The position numbers and the translations under genes were made by a program. From NCBI GenBank assembly GCA_023445445.1, contig JAEXLD010000021.1, positions 1 through 26,984 on the forward strand: 26,984 bases of DNA, written 5' to 3'. Of the stretch, positions 1 to 7,805 are shown in pieces; position 1 is the first letter of the stretch; every line of letters begins with the position of its first letter. The notes beneath the pieces are model-generated. The model had not been told where the DNA came from. It ran no database searches and saw nothing but the letters and a program-made list of their open reading frames with translations. Origin of the DNA: Bacillota bacterium (GTDB taxonomy: Bacteria > Bacillota > Clostridia > Clostridiales > Clostridiaceae).

Positions 1-59
1 GAAATTATAGATACCCCAATGATAAATAATATAAAATGTTTACTAGAAATTTTGTTCAT
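1..59 (-). CDS. gerKB: GerAB-family germinant receptor permease subunit, 5' end only
   Basis: The reading frame runs off the left edge of the window. It starts at an ATG (complement of 57-59), preceded on the minus strand by an AAAGGG ribosome binding site. The 19 visible residues begin MNKISSKHFILFIIGVS, which fits the N-terminus of GerAB-type spore permeases: a short KISs.. motif running straight into the first membrane helix. These integral inner-membrane subunits of spore germinant receptors belong to the APC transporter superfamily and are thought to bind germinant. The gene diverges from gerKA-gerKC, and this divergent gerKB with a bicistronic gerKA-gerKC is the layout known from C. perfringens. 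The identification rests on a short fragment plus context. Confidence 0.6.
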   Translation of the reverse strand, partial: MNKISSKHFILFIIGVSII

Positions 60-234
60 AATAAAACCCTTTCAATTATAGTAATTAAAAACTAAAAAAT
101 TAACAAACACACTTTTTTATAATTCCGAATAAAATGAGGAATTATTTCCTTTAGTTTGTCGGAAGAGAAATATAATATTTATCTTCCTATAGAAAGTATT
201 AGCTAAAACTTCTAAATATATGAATAAATATTAA

Positions 235-395
235 AATAAGTTTAAAATCTATTATGAGGAATCAAATGGAAAGTACTATTATGAAAATGCTAAAATAGTA
301 TTTATGTATCAACAGGAGTAGACTTCCCAGACTCCCTAACAGTAAGTGCTGTTGTATTAGATTCTATAATGAATAAATTAAATATTTTAGAATAA
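235..395 (+). pseudogene. Degraded cell-wall-binding repeat 2 (CWB2) remnant
   Basis: This is the only coding-like signal in the gap between gerKB and gerKA (60-508). From 303 a frame reads VSTGVDFPDSLTVSAV and ends in LNILE and a stop at 393-395. The TG-x-DFPDSL-x-x-S core resembles the cell wall binding repeat 2 family (PF04122). The frame is closed by a stop at 291, but the adjacent frame from 235 reads KFKIYYEESNGKYYYENAKIVFM and then stops at 319, as if a frameshift near 303 split one sequence. No start codon with a ribosome binding site is visible. It looks like the decayed tail of a surface protein gene. The rest of the gap shows only AT-rich sequence that must hold the divergent promoters. 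Confidence 0.35.
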
Positions 396-508
396 TTGCT
401 AATAAAATTAACTTTATTAAGATAAACCTATAGTTAATGATATAAAAATTATTTTTGTTAAAGTATATTAAATATATTTAAAACAAATAATACAAACAGG
501 TGATGTAT

Positions 509-1930
509 ATGAATAATTTAGAATATATAAAGGAGAAATTAAAAAACTCCTTTGATGTTAAATATAGGCCAGTAAAAACTGTATTAGGAAAGGCAACTAT
601 AGTATTTATTGATGACTTATGCAATCCTGAAATGATAAGTGAGTATGTTGTTTCTCCTCTTAGAGGTTTTGGAGATTTGCCTCCTAAGGGTGGTGATTTT
701 GTAACCTTACAACAAGTAATTGAAAATGCATTAGACATAAATGCTGCAGGTATAGCAAAGGATGCAGATGATGCCATAATGCATGTATTATCAGGAGATC
801 CAGCAGTTGTTTTTGAAAAATACAAAGAAATAATGTATGTAGAAGCTAAGGGTTTTCCTGTAAGGGGAGTTGGCACCCCGGAAACAGAATCAGTACTTAA
901 GGGTCCAAGAGAAGGCTTCAATGAATTAATAGTTAATAATGTAGCATTAATAAGAAGGAGAATAAAAAATCCAGACTTAAAATTTGAAGCTATAATTGTA
1001 GGAGAAAAGTCTCAAACAGCTATTGCTGTATGTTATTTAGATGGAGTAGCTCCTAAGGATTTAATTGATAAAGTCAAAAATCAAGTTAATAATTTGGACT
1101 TAAGATTTATATTAGATACTAATTACATAGAAGATGCTCTTAAAAATAAAAATAGCTTTTTTGATACTGTAGGATATACTGAAAAGCCAGATGAAATTTG
1201 TGCAAAGCTATTAGAAGGAAGAGTTGGAGTAATAGTAGATGGAACTCCATTTGTAATAACAGTACCTTATTTTTTCTTGGAAAATTTTCAAATGCCCGAT
1301 GATTATTATCTTAATAAATATTATAGTAATTTTAATAGAATATTAAGATGGATTGCTTTTTTCACTGCTGCATTAGTACCTGCATTATACGTAGCAATAA
1401 TAACCCATCATTTTTCAATGATACCTTCTTTATTTATGTTTAGGTTAGCAGTCTCTAGAGCAGGTGTGCCATTTCCAACCTTTATTGAAGTGATATTAAT
1501 GATGTTAGCTTTCCAATTTATAAAAGAAGCAGGACTAAGATTACCTCAACCTATAGGTGGAGCAATGAGTATAGTTTCAGCCCTTATATTAGGGGATGCT
1601 GCTGTAAGTGCTGGAATAGCTTCAAGGATTACTATTATAGTAGTAGCTTTAAGTACGTTATCTTATTTTTTAATACCAAAGCTTTATGGAGCATTATCCT
1701 TTTGGGCATTAGTATTAGTGTGCTTTGCAGCTGCCTTTGGAATTCCAGGCTTTTTATCAGGCAGTATATTACTTGTAATACAATTATCTGAATTAGACTC
1801 AGTAGGATATCAATTCCTATTCCCAATTGGAAGTATAAGCCAATATAAATTTAAGGATGTAATTTTAAGAGGCTCCTTAAAGAGAATATCAAAGGATTTT
1901 ATAAAAGGGGGAGATAAAAATGAAGACTAA
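509..1930 (+). CDS. gerKA: Spore germinant receptor subunit A (GerA/GerKA family)
   Basis: A 473-residue protein of the GerAA family (PF03323), a subunit of the receptor in the spore inner membrane that senses germinants. A soluble half (about residues 1-270) carries the family stretch REGFNELIVNN followed by RRRIKNP. A membrane half follows, starting near RWIAFFTAALVPALYVA and including the conserved PQPIGGAMSIVSALILGDAA motif. The length is typical of the family. GTG at 500 and ATG at 503 are in frame, but AGGTGAT at 498-504 matches the anti-Shine-Dalgarno sequence and points to ATG 509. The 3' end overlaps gerKC by 11 nt, so the two are translationally linked. Expression late in sporulation (sigma-G) would be expected from the family, but I could not identify a convincing sigma-G promoter. 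Confidence 0.9.
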   Translation: MNNLEYIKEKLKNSFDVKYRPVKTVLGKATIVFIDDLCNPEMISEYVVSPLRGFGDLPPKGGDFVTLQQVIENALDINAAGIAKDADDAIMHVLSGDPAVVFEKYKEIMYVEAKGFPVRGVGTPETESVLKGPREGFNELIVNNVALIRRRIKNPDLKFEAIIVGEKSQTAIAVCYLDGVAPKDLIDKVKNQVNNLDLRFILDTNYIEDALKNKNSFFDTVGYTEKPDEICAKLLEGRVGVIVDGTPFVITVPYFFLENFQMPDDYYLNKYYSNFNRILRWIAFFTAALVPALYVAIITHHFSMIPSLFMFRLAVSRAGVPFPTFIEVILMMLAFQFIKEAGLRLPQPIGGAMSIVSALILGDAAVSAGIASRITIIVVALSTLSYFLIPKLYGALSFWALVLVCFAAAFGIPGFLSGSILLVIQLSELDSVGYQFLFPIGSISQYKFKDVILRGSLKRISKDFIKGGDKNED

Positions 1931-3038
1931 GATTTTTATTAAATTTCTTTCTGTAGCGTTTCTTCCTTTATTACTAGTTGGTTGCTTTAATTATAGAGAC
2001 ATAAATAAAGTAAGTTTTGCCACTAGCATTATTTTTGATACTGATGATTTTGGTAGATCAGTGGTTTATGTAGATTGTGTCAAACCATATAGGAGTACAA
2101 ATGAAAGCTCAGATAAGGGAAAAAGAATAATATATAAGGGAATGGGTAAAACAACATTAGAAGCATTAAGAGATGTTAATTTAGCTTCAAGTTATGAATT
2201 AAACTACTCTCAAAACAGAGCATATATTTTTACAGAGAGGGCAGCTAAAGAAGGAATAAATAAATACACAGATTTAATAAATAATAATCAAGAATTTCAA
2301 ATTAAACCAGATTTATTTGTATACTTTGGAGAAGTTGATGATTTATTAAAAATAACCTCAAGTGATGAAGAGTATTTAGGACTTTATCTTGAGGAATTAG
2401 TTCACAAGAATACTAGAAATCCAAGAGCTATGAGAGCCAATATTAATGATTATCTTAGTAATCAAAAGGAATCCAATAATACCTATGTAATAGGAAGTGT
2501 TGAAATCAAAGAAGATGCTTTAGATAAGAAAATAGAAATTGGTGGTGGAGCTGTAATAAAGGATGGAAAGTTAGTAGATAAAATAGATTCTAGGGAGGCT
2601 ATGAGCTATAACCTATTAACTAATAAAGTTAAAAAGGGAACTTTAGAAATTTCTAATCCACAAGATGAAAAAGGGTTTATAACTTTAGAAATTTTGGGCA
2701 ATAATACTAATAGTAGTTTAATTTATGATAATACAAGAATAAAACTAGTTAAAGATTTAAAACTAAGAGCTTCAATTGCAGAAATTCAAGGAAGAGCTAT
2801 AGTAGATAAAGAACTATTAGATTATATTAAAGCATCAAAGGAAAAGGAAATTGAAGCTTATCTTCAAAATTCCTTTAAGAAGTATAAAGAACAAGGAATT
2901 GATGTCTTTGATATAGGAAGATTATTTGATATTAATTACCCAAAAGAGTCTGTTGATAACCCTATTAACATAACAGATTTAGAGGTAAATGTTGACTTAA
3001 TTATTGAAGGAACTGGAATAGTAAAAGATAGTTTGTAA
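1920..3038 (+). CDS. gerKC: Spore germinant receptor lipoprotein subunit C (Ger(x)C family)
   Basis: A 372-residue lipoprotein, third class of germinant receptor subunit. The N-terminus is a lipoprotein signal: MKTK, a hydrophobic stretch, then the lipobox LLVGC with Cys22 as the lipidated residue. The mature start GCFNYRDINKVSFATSI is typical of Ger(x)C proteins (GC-x-x-x-R-D-I/L). The C-terminal part, with alternating charged helices and strands, fits the family's last domain. It starts within the 3' end of gerKA, after a GGGGGAG ribosome binding site inside that gene, so the pair form one operon. The protein should sit on the outer face of the spore inner membrane beside the A and B subunits. 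No terminator is evident directly after it. Confidence 0.88.
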   Translation: MKTKIFIKFLSVAFLPLLLVGCFNYRDINKVSFATSIIFDTDDFGRSVVYVDCVKPYRSTNESSDKGKRIIYKGMGKTTLEALRDVNLASSYELNYSQNRAYIFTERAAKEGINKYTDLINNNQEFQIKPDLFVYFGEVDDLLKITSSDEEYLGLYLEELVHKNTRNPRAMRANINDYLSNQKESNNTYVIGSVEIKEDALDKKIEIGGGAVIKDGKLVDKIDSREAMSYNLLTNKVKKGTLEISNPQDEKGFITLEILGNNTNSSLIYDNTRIKLVKDLKLRASIAEIQGRAIVDKELLDYIKASKEKEIEAYLQNSFKKYKEQGIDVFDIGRLFDINYPKESVDNPINITDLEVNVDLIIEGTGIVKDSL

Positions 3039-3084
3039 AATATACATAATTATTAATATGATTTACAAATAAAGTAAAAACCTA

Positions 3085-3113
3085 TTGATATTAAAAGTAA
3101 AATAAAGTAAGAT
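3085..3113 (+). promoter_or_regulatory. Candidate sigma-A promoter for the GAF-GGDEF gene
   Basis: TTGATA at 3085-3090 and TAAGAT at 3108-3113 are separated by 17 nt and lie about 60 nt before the next start codon. The -10 box matches the consensus at only four of six positions, so this is a moderate prediction in an AT-rich gap. Confidence 0.4.
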
Positions 3114-3173
3114 TAATTTATATAGTTATTTCAATTCGATTCATACTATAGATAAAAGAAATGGGGAGGGAGT

Positions 3174-4253
3174 ATGGACGATTATAAAGTTATGTATCAG
3201 CAAATTAAGTCAGATTATGAAAGTTATCAGAAAATTGCTGAAGAAAAAATACAAGAGCTAAGTACTATAAATGTACAACATGAGAAAAATTTAGATATGC
3301 TCTCAAATGTAATACTGATAAGTAATTATATCAATTCTAATTTAAGTAATAAAGCTATAATACCTATGATTAATGACATGATAATAGGTATTATTGGAGT
3401 TACCCAATGTAGCATTTATCTAAGTGAAAAGGAAACTTTTATTATAAAGGCTACTAATGGAACTAAAGAAAGTATAAGACTTAATGAAGAATGTATTACA
3501 TATATGAATAACCATAAAACTTTTATTTTAAATTCTAAAGTTGCAATAACTTGCGATGATAATAATGGAACTTATATACATTCAAGAATTGGAATACCAA
3601 TTAAAGTAGAAGAAAAAGTTATAGGCTATATTGTTGTTGATCATACTCACTATAATTTTTTTACTGAATTTCATGAAATATTCTTAAATTCTATAGCAAG
3701 TCAAATAGCTATAGCTATAGAAAATTCAATTTTATATAAGAAGATTGAAAAGTCAGCTAAGTGTGATGCTTTAATTGGAATATATAATAGAAAAACTTTT
3801 TATCAAATCGTAAATGAAAGAGTAAAGAATAAAGATGTAAGAGAATATGCCATAGTAATGATGGATTTTGATGATTTTAAACAAATAAATGATACTTTAG
3901 GTCATCAATTTGGTGATAAGGTTTTAATAGATACTACGAATTTAATAAAAAGCATGTTAAAAAGAAAAGATATAATAGCTAGATATGGTGGAGAGGAATT
4001 AATATTATATATAGACTGTACTGAAGATATTAAAATAATATATGAAAGAATAAACTTGGTTAGAGCAGCTATATCTAAAAATTATATATCAGAAGGACAA
4101 ATAAAGAAGAATATAACAGCAAGTTTTGGCCTAGGCTTTTATCCCTATGACGGTGATACTCTAGAGGCTGTAATAAATTGTGCAGATAAGTTTCTTTACA
4201 AAGCTAAGCATGCAGGAAAGAATAAAGTTATGAGTTCACATTTTTTTTGGTAA
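3174..4253 (+). CDS. Soluble GAF-GGDEF protein, putative diguanylate cyclase
   Basis: A 359-residue protein with no signal peptide or membrane segment, so probably cytosolic. Residues 1-45 are a charged helix, likely a coiled coil. Residues about 45-185 look like a GAF sensor domain (ISNYINSNLSNKAIIPMIND at its start, RIGIPIKVEEKVIGYIVVD in the middle). Residues about 195-355 form a GGDEF domain with DALIGIYNRKTF at its start, the metal-binding MMDFDDFKQINDTLGH segment and the signature RYGGEEL near residue 272. GGDEF domains make the second messenger cyclic-di-GMP from two GTP. Here the last signature residue is Leu rather than Phe, and the inhibitory-site Arg (RxxD) is Lys (KRKD), so feedback control may be weak. 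The start is set by a GGGGAGGG ribosome binding site. The gene stands alone between a candidate promoter and a terminator. Confidence 0.85.
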   Translation: MDDYKVMYQQIKSDYESYQKIAEEKIQELSTINVQHEKNLDMLSNVILISNYINSNLSNKAIIPMINDMIIGIIGVTQCSIYLSEKETFIIKATNGTKESIRLNEECITYMNNHKTFILNSKVAITCDDNNGTYIHSRIGIPIKVEEKVIGYIVVDHTHYNFFTEFHEIFLNSIASQIAIAIENSILYKKIEKSAKCDALIGIYNRKTFYQIVNERVKNKDVREYAIVMMDFDDFKQINDTLGHQFGDKVLIDTTNLIKSMLKRKDIIARYGGEELILYIDCTEDIKIIYERINLVRAAISKNYISEGQIKKNITASFGLGFYPYDGDTLEAVINCADKFLYKAKHAGKNKVMSSHFFW

Positions 4254-4256
4254 TAG

Positions 4257-4288
4257 AGATAGGGAGCAAAAGGGTTCTCTATCTTTTT
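4257..4288 (+). terminator. Rho-independent terminator after the GGDEF gene
   Basis: AGATAGGGAGC pairs with GTTCTCTATCT with two G-U pairs and is followed by a run of T. It begins a few bases after the GGDEF stop codon. Confidence 0.8.
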
Positions 4289-4290
4289 AT

Positions 4291-4329
4291 TTTATTAATG
4301 ATCTTAGTGTAAATAAAATCATTAATAAA
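4291..4329. repeat. Perfect 12-bp inverted repeat upstream of the P-loop gene
   Basis: TTTATTAATGAT at 4291-4302 is the exact reverse complement of ATCATTAATAAA at 4318-4329, with a 15-nt spacer. It lies just after the GGDEF terminator and about 50 nt before the next start codon. It could be an operator or an RNA hairpin; the arms contain almost no G or C, so a strong terminator is unlikely. Confidence 0.6.
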
Positions 4330-4379
4330 GAATATATATAAAATAAGATATAAAAAATCTATTAAAGGAGTGGATTCCA

Positions 4380-4793
4380 ATGATTCAAATTTTTTGTTCA
4401 AAAAGAGGTGCAGGTAAATCAAAAAAATTAATTGAGCTTGCAAATGAACGTTCATTAATGGCCAAAGGAGATTCTGTTTATATCGATGATGACGCAAGAA
4501 GAATGTTACAGTTAAAGGGAAAGATTAGATTTGTAGATACTAATGAGTTAGGTGTTTTAGACTGCGAAAGTTTTTATGGACTTCTTTGTGGTGTGGTATC
4601 CCAAAATTACGATGTTGAAAACGTTTATGTTGATGCTTTATCTAATATGGTTAACAAAAATATATCAGAATCAATTAATTTGTTTAAAAAGCTAAAGGAA
4701 TTCTCTCAAAAATACAACTTAAATATTTTTATAAACTTAAACTGCGAATGTTTAGAAGAACTTCCAGACTTTATTAAGGAATATGTAGCATAA
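4380..4793 (+). CDS. Small P-loop protein of unknown function
   Basis: A 137-residue cytosolic protein. The N-terminus MIQIFCSKRGAGKSKKLIEL carries a Walker A motif (residues 7-14, G-x-GKS type), and VENVYVDAL near residue 80 could be a degenerate Walker B strand. The rest alternates strands and helices as in a minimal nucleotide-binding fold. No sensor, membrane or DNA-binding region is visible, and it is too short for a kinase or AAA+ family I can name. AAGGAG lies 9 nt before the ATG. It is a single gene with terminators on both sides. Beyond probable nucleotide binding, I do not recognise its function. Confidence 0.75.
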   Translation: MIQIFCSKRGAGKSKKLIELANERSLMAKGDSVYIDDDARRMLQLKGKIRFVDTNELGVLDCESFYGLLCGVVSQNYDVENVYVDALSNMVNKNISESINLFKKLKEFSQKYNLNIFINLNCECLEELPDFIKEYVA

Positions 4794-4961
4794 AGATACT
4801 TTGAATTCAAAGTAGAAATATTAATTAGGTGAGAAAATAATTAAACGTAACCTTATGGAACGTAAATAATTTATAAATTTATAGATGAAAGATAAGATAA
4901 GATTAAAATAATAAAATGAGATAGTTAATAGTGAAATTTCCTTAAGGAAAATATTTAAAGG

Positions 4962-5005
4962 GAAAAGCTTTTGATAATAATATTAACAAAGGCTTTTCTT
5001 TTTTT
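4962..5005 (+). terminator. Rho-independent terminator after the P-loop gene
   Basis: GAAAAGCTTTTG pairs with CAAAGGCTTTTC (one G-U pair) and is followed by seven T. It lies upstream of the predicted tyrS promoter, so it ends the P-loop transcript rather than attenuating tyrS. The rest of the gap, 4794-4961, shows only a short TTTCCTTAAGGAAA palindrome at 4937-4950. Confidence 0.85.
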
Positions 5006-5029
5006 AGCATTAAAAAATGCTTTCAGTAA

Positions 5030-5058
5030 TTGATATTATTATGATAAAAAGATATACT
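5030..5058 (+). promoter_or_regulatory. sigma-A-like promoter of tyrS
   Basis: TTGATA at 5030-5035 and TATACT at 5053-5058 are separated by exactly 17 nt. Initiation would fall near 5065, leaving a leader of only about 25 nt before the ATG. This excludes a T-box on the transcript. Confidence 0.7.
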
Positions 5059-5090
5059 ATAGTAAGTAAGATTAGAGGAGGATACGTAGA

Positions 5091-6311
5091 ATGGCTAATG
5101 TTTTAGACGAGTTATTAGATCGTGGATACATAAAGCAATTTACTCATGAAGATGAAACAAGAGAATTGCTAGAAAAGGAGAAAATAACTTTTTATATAGG
5201 TTTTGATCCAACAGCAGATAGTTTACATGTTGGACATTTTATAGCAATGATGTTTATGGCTCATATGCAAAAGGCAGGACATAGACCTATTGCTCTTCTT
5301 GGTGGTGGAACTGCAATGGTAGGAGACCCATCTGGGAAAACTGATATGAGAACAATGCTTACTAAGGAGCAAATAGAACATAATGTTAACTCAATAAAGA
5401 AGCAAATGGAAAGATTTATAGACTTTTCAGATGATAAGGCAATATTAGTAAACAATGCAGATTGGTTATTAAACTTAAATTATGTAGATTTCCTTAGAGA
5501 AGTAGGAGTTCATTTCTCAGTAAATAGAATGTTAACTGCAGAATGTTTCAAACAAAGATTAGAAAAGGGACTTTCTTTCTTAGAATTTAACTATATGTTA
5601 ATGCAAGGATGTGATTTCTACGTATTAAATCAAAAATACGGTTGTAAAATGGAATTAGGTGGAGATGACCAATGGTCAAACATGATTGCAGGTGTTGAAT
5701 TAGTTAGAAGAAAGGCTCAAGGCCAAGCTATGGCTATGACTTGCACACTTTTAACTAATAGCCAAGGTCAAAAGATGGGAAAAACTGTTGGAGGAGCTCT
5801 ATGGCTTGATCCAGAAAAGACTTCACCATTTGATTTCTATCAATACTGGAGAAATGTTGATGATGCAGATGTAGAAAAGTGCTTATCATTATTAACATTT
5901 GTACCTATGGATGAAATAAGAACAATGTGTGCAGTTGAAGGAGCAGCAATTAATGAAGCTAAGAAGAGATTAGCTTTTGAAGTTACAAAGCTTGTCCACG
6001 GAGAAGAGGAAGCTCTTAAGGCTAAATCAGCAGCTGAAGCATTATTCTCAGGTGGAGTTGATATGAGCAATGTTCCAACAGTGACTATATCTAGAGAAAA
6101 GTTAGGCTCTACTATATTAGATATAATGGCTGAAAATAAAATAGTTCCATCTAAAGCTGAAGGAAGAAGATTAATTCAACAAGGTGGATTATCTTTAAAC
6201 GGCGAAAAAGTTACTGAAGTTACAAGAACTTTAGAAGAATCAGATTTAGAAGATGGATCAGCATTATTAAAAAGAGGAAAGAAAAACTACAATAAAATAG
6301 TTGTAGAATAG
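5091..6311 (+). CDS. tyrS: Tyrosyl-tRNA synthetase
   Basis: A 406-residue class I aminoacyl-tRNA synthetase that charges tRNA-Tyr with tyrosine in the cytosol. FDPTADSLHVGH (HVGH at 46-49) is the HIGH-type ATP-binding motif. GGDDQWSNMIAG is the tyrosine-pocket region, and KMGKT near residues 228-232 is the KMSKS-type loop. The last ~65 residues (KIVPSKAEGRRLIQQGGLSLNG) form an S4-like RNA-binding domain that recognises tRNA. The length is normal for bacterial TyrRS. AGAGGAGG lies 9 nt before the ATG. The gene is monocistronic, with its own promoter upstream and a strong terminator downstream. Many clostridial tyrS genes have a T-box leader; none is present here. Confidence 0.96.
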   Translation: MANVLDELLDRGYIKQFTHEDETRELLEKEKITFYIGFDPTADSLHVGHFIAMMFMAHMQKAGHRPIALLGGGTAMVGDPSGKTDMRTMLTKEQIEHNVNSIKKQMERFIDFSDDKAILVNNADWLLNLNYVDFLREVGVHFSVNRMLTAECFKQRLEKGLSFLEFNYMLMQGCDFYVLNQKYGCKMELGGDDQWSNMIAGVELVRRKAQGQAMAMTCTLLTNSQGQKMGKTVGGALWLDPEKTSPFDFYQYWRNVDDADVEKCLSLLTFVPMDEIRTMCAVEGAAINEAKKRLAFEVTKLVHGEEEALKAKSAAEALFSGGVDMSNVPTVTISREKLGSTILDIMAENKIVPSKAEGRRLIQQGGLSLNGEKVTEVTRTLEESDLEDGSALLKRGKKNYNKIVVE

Positions 6312-6335
6312 AATTAGTGTGCTATCGCACAATGA

Positions 6336-6367
6336 AATAAGGAGTTGCTTTGCAACTCCTTATTTTT
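6336..6367. terminator. Bidirectional terminator between tyrS and the histidine kinase gene
   Basis: AATAAGGAGTTGC and GCAACTCCTTATT form a perfect 13-bp stem with a 3-nt loop, followed by T-rich sequence on the plus strand and a weaker T-rich stretch on the minus strand. It lies between two convergent genes. A small GTGC/GCAC hairpin (6319-6330) precedes it. Confidence 0.85.
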
Positions 6368-7802
6368 ATGATTCATGAAATTTTGGAAATGTGATTTTTA
6401 CTTTAATTTCATTGCCATTTTCTATGGTAATGGTTCCATTATGATCTTTTATTATTTCGTTGCACAAGAATAATCCTAAGCCTGTACTATATTCATCATT
6501 AGGAGTACTTGATTTTATAAAGGGTTGAAATATATTTGCATAAATATCTTCGGGTATAGGTGATTCACTAGAATTAATAACTTCTATATTATAAGTTTCA
6601 TCATTTTTATAAGAGTTTACATTAATTATAGAATCCTTTATGGAATATTTTATAGCATTATCTATAATATTAATTAATACTTCTTTTATTTTATTTAGCT
6701 TAATATTTAGAATAGATTGTTCTATATTTGAATTTATAGAAAGGTTATATTTCTCTGCTTTTATAGATAAATCAGAAATTGTTTGATTTATTACTTCAGA
6801 AATTTCAACATCTTCATATATATCATTTATAGATGATAGGCCCTTTGAGATTTTTATTATTTCAAGGACTAAAGTATTTAATCTTTCACTTTCAGAATGG
6901 ATCCTACCAATGGCACGTAACTTAAAGTTTTCATCATCTACAATATTATCTAAAATCATTTCTGAATATCCTATAATTGAAGTAAGTGGTGTTTTAAGCT
7001 CATGAGTAACAGTATCAAAAAATATTTTCCTGCTTAAAGCTAGTTTTTCCACCTTATCCTTTTCTTTTTCTATATCTAAAATTTGTTCTTGAATTTTTGA
7101 TTTCATATTAATAAATTCTCTTGAAAGTATTGAAATCTCATCATTTCCATCTATATTTATATTAATATCATAATTACCTTCACCTAGTTTTTTTGAGGCA
7201 GAAGTTAAGTTTTCTATTGGTGTTACAATTTTATTAGTTAACCTATAAGAAATAGCAAAGATAAAGATAATTAGTGCAGATTCAATTAAAGTTAAAATAT
7301 TAGTAGCTTTCTCATACTCAATGAGTAATTCAGTATAATCTTTAGTTAAGTTAATTATGCCAATATAAGATTTATTTATTATTATTGGATAAGAAAGAAT
7401 ACCATTAAGATAATTATTATTGTATTTTATGTTTACTATAGTTTTGCCATTTTTAACATCATTTAAGTTATTTGTAAATTCAATAGGCTTATCTTTTATA
7501 TTTGTTGCAATTAAATCACCATTTACATCGGATATTTCAAGTTCACTTTCATAATTTGAAGAGATATATTCTATTAAATAATTACCTTCTTGAATTAAAG
7601 CCTTATCCTTGAAAATATAATCTCTTACAGATAAAGTATACTTTATTGATTCTCTACTACTTTTCATAACTTCTTTTAGGGAGTTTGTAATAGAGGTTTC
7701 CATATTAGTTTTTAGTATTTTTCTAACAGCAATATTTAAAGATACTCCTAGAAAGATCATGGTAATAGTTATAATTAAGGTGAATTTATATTTTAATTTC
7801 AT
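6366..7802 (-). CDS. Membrane sensor histidine kinase
   Basis: A 478-residue kinase. One membrane helix at about 7-27, an extracytoplasmic sensor region (about 30-155) and a second helix at about 168-187 are followed by a HAMP linker (about 188-245, with PIENLTSASKKLGEGNYD). The HisKA domain has the phospho-acceptor in VTHELKTPLTSIIGYSE (His267). The ATPase domain has an N-box NIIDNAIKYS near 378-387 and GLGLFLCNEI near 441-450. It should autophosphorylate in response to an external signal and pass phosphate to the response regulator encoded immediately upstream, only 3 nt away. The sensor region has no recognisable ligand domain. The convergent tyrS gene shares its terminator. Confidence 0.92.
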   Translation of the reverse strand: MKLKYKFTLIITITMIFLGVSLNIAVRKILKTNMETSITNSLKEVMKSSRESIKYTLSVRDYIFKDKALIQEGNYLIEYISSNYESELEISDVNGDLIATNIKDKPIEFTNNLNDVKNGKTIVNIKYNNNYLNGILSYPIIINKSYIGIINLTKDYTELLIEYEKATNILTLIESALIIFIFAISYRLTNKIVTPIENLTSASKKLGEGNYDININIDGNDEISILSREFINMKSKIQEQILDIEKEKDKVEKLALSRKIFFDTVTHELKTPLTSIIGYSEMILDNIVDDENFKLRAIGRIHSESERLNTLVLEIIKISKGLSSINDIYEDVEISEVINQTISDLSIKAEKYNLSINSNIEQSILNIKLNKIKEVLINIIDNAIKYSIKDSIINVNSYKNDETYNIEVINSSESPIPEDIYANIFQPFIKSSTPNDEYSTGLGLFLCNEIIKDHNGTITIENGNEIKVKITFPKFHES

Positions 7803-7805
7803 ATT

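Noticed and set aside
430..470. Sigma-G promoter upstream of gerKA
   Set aside because: TGATAT and TATATT are present but 20 nt apart and poor matches; in AT-rich DNA this is not enough.
478..921. Open frame of 147 codons on the minus strand inside gerKA
   Set aside because: It is antisense to a well-recognised GerA-family gene and has no ribosome binding site or recognisable motif.
4794..5090. Possible T-box leader of tyrS
   Set aside because: No GGTGG-type T-box sequence is present, and a good promoter lies downstream of the terminator.
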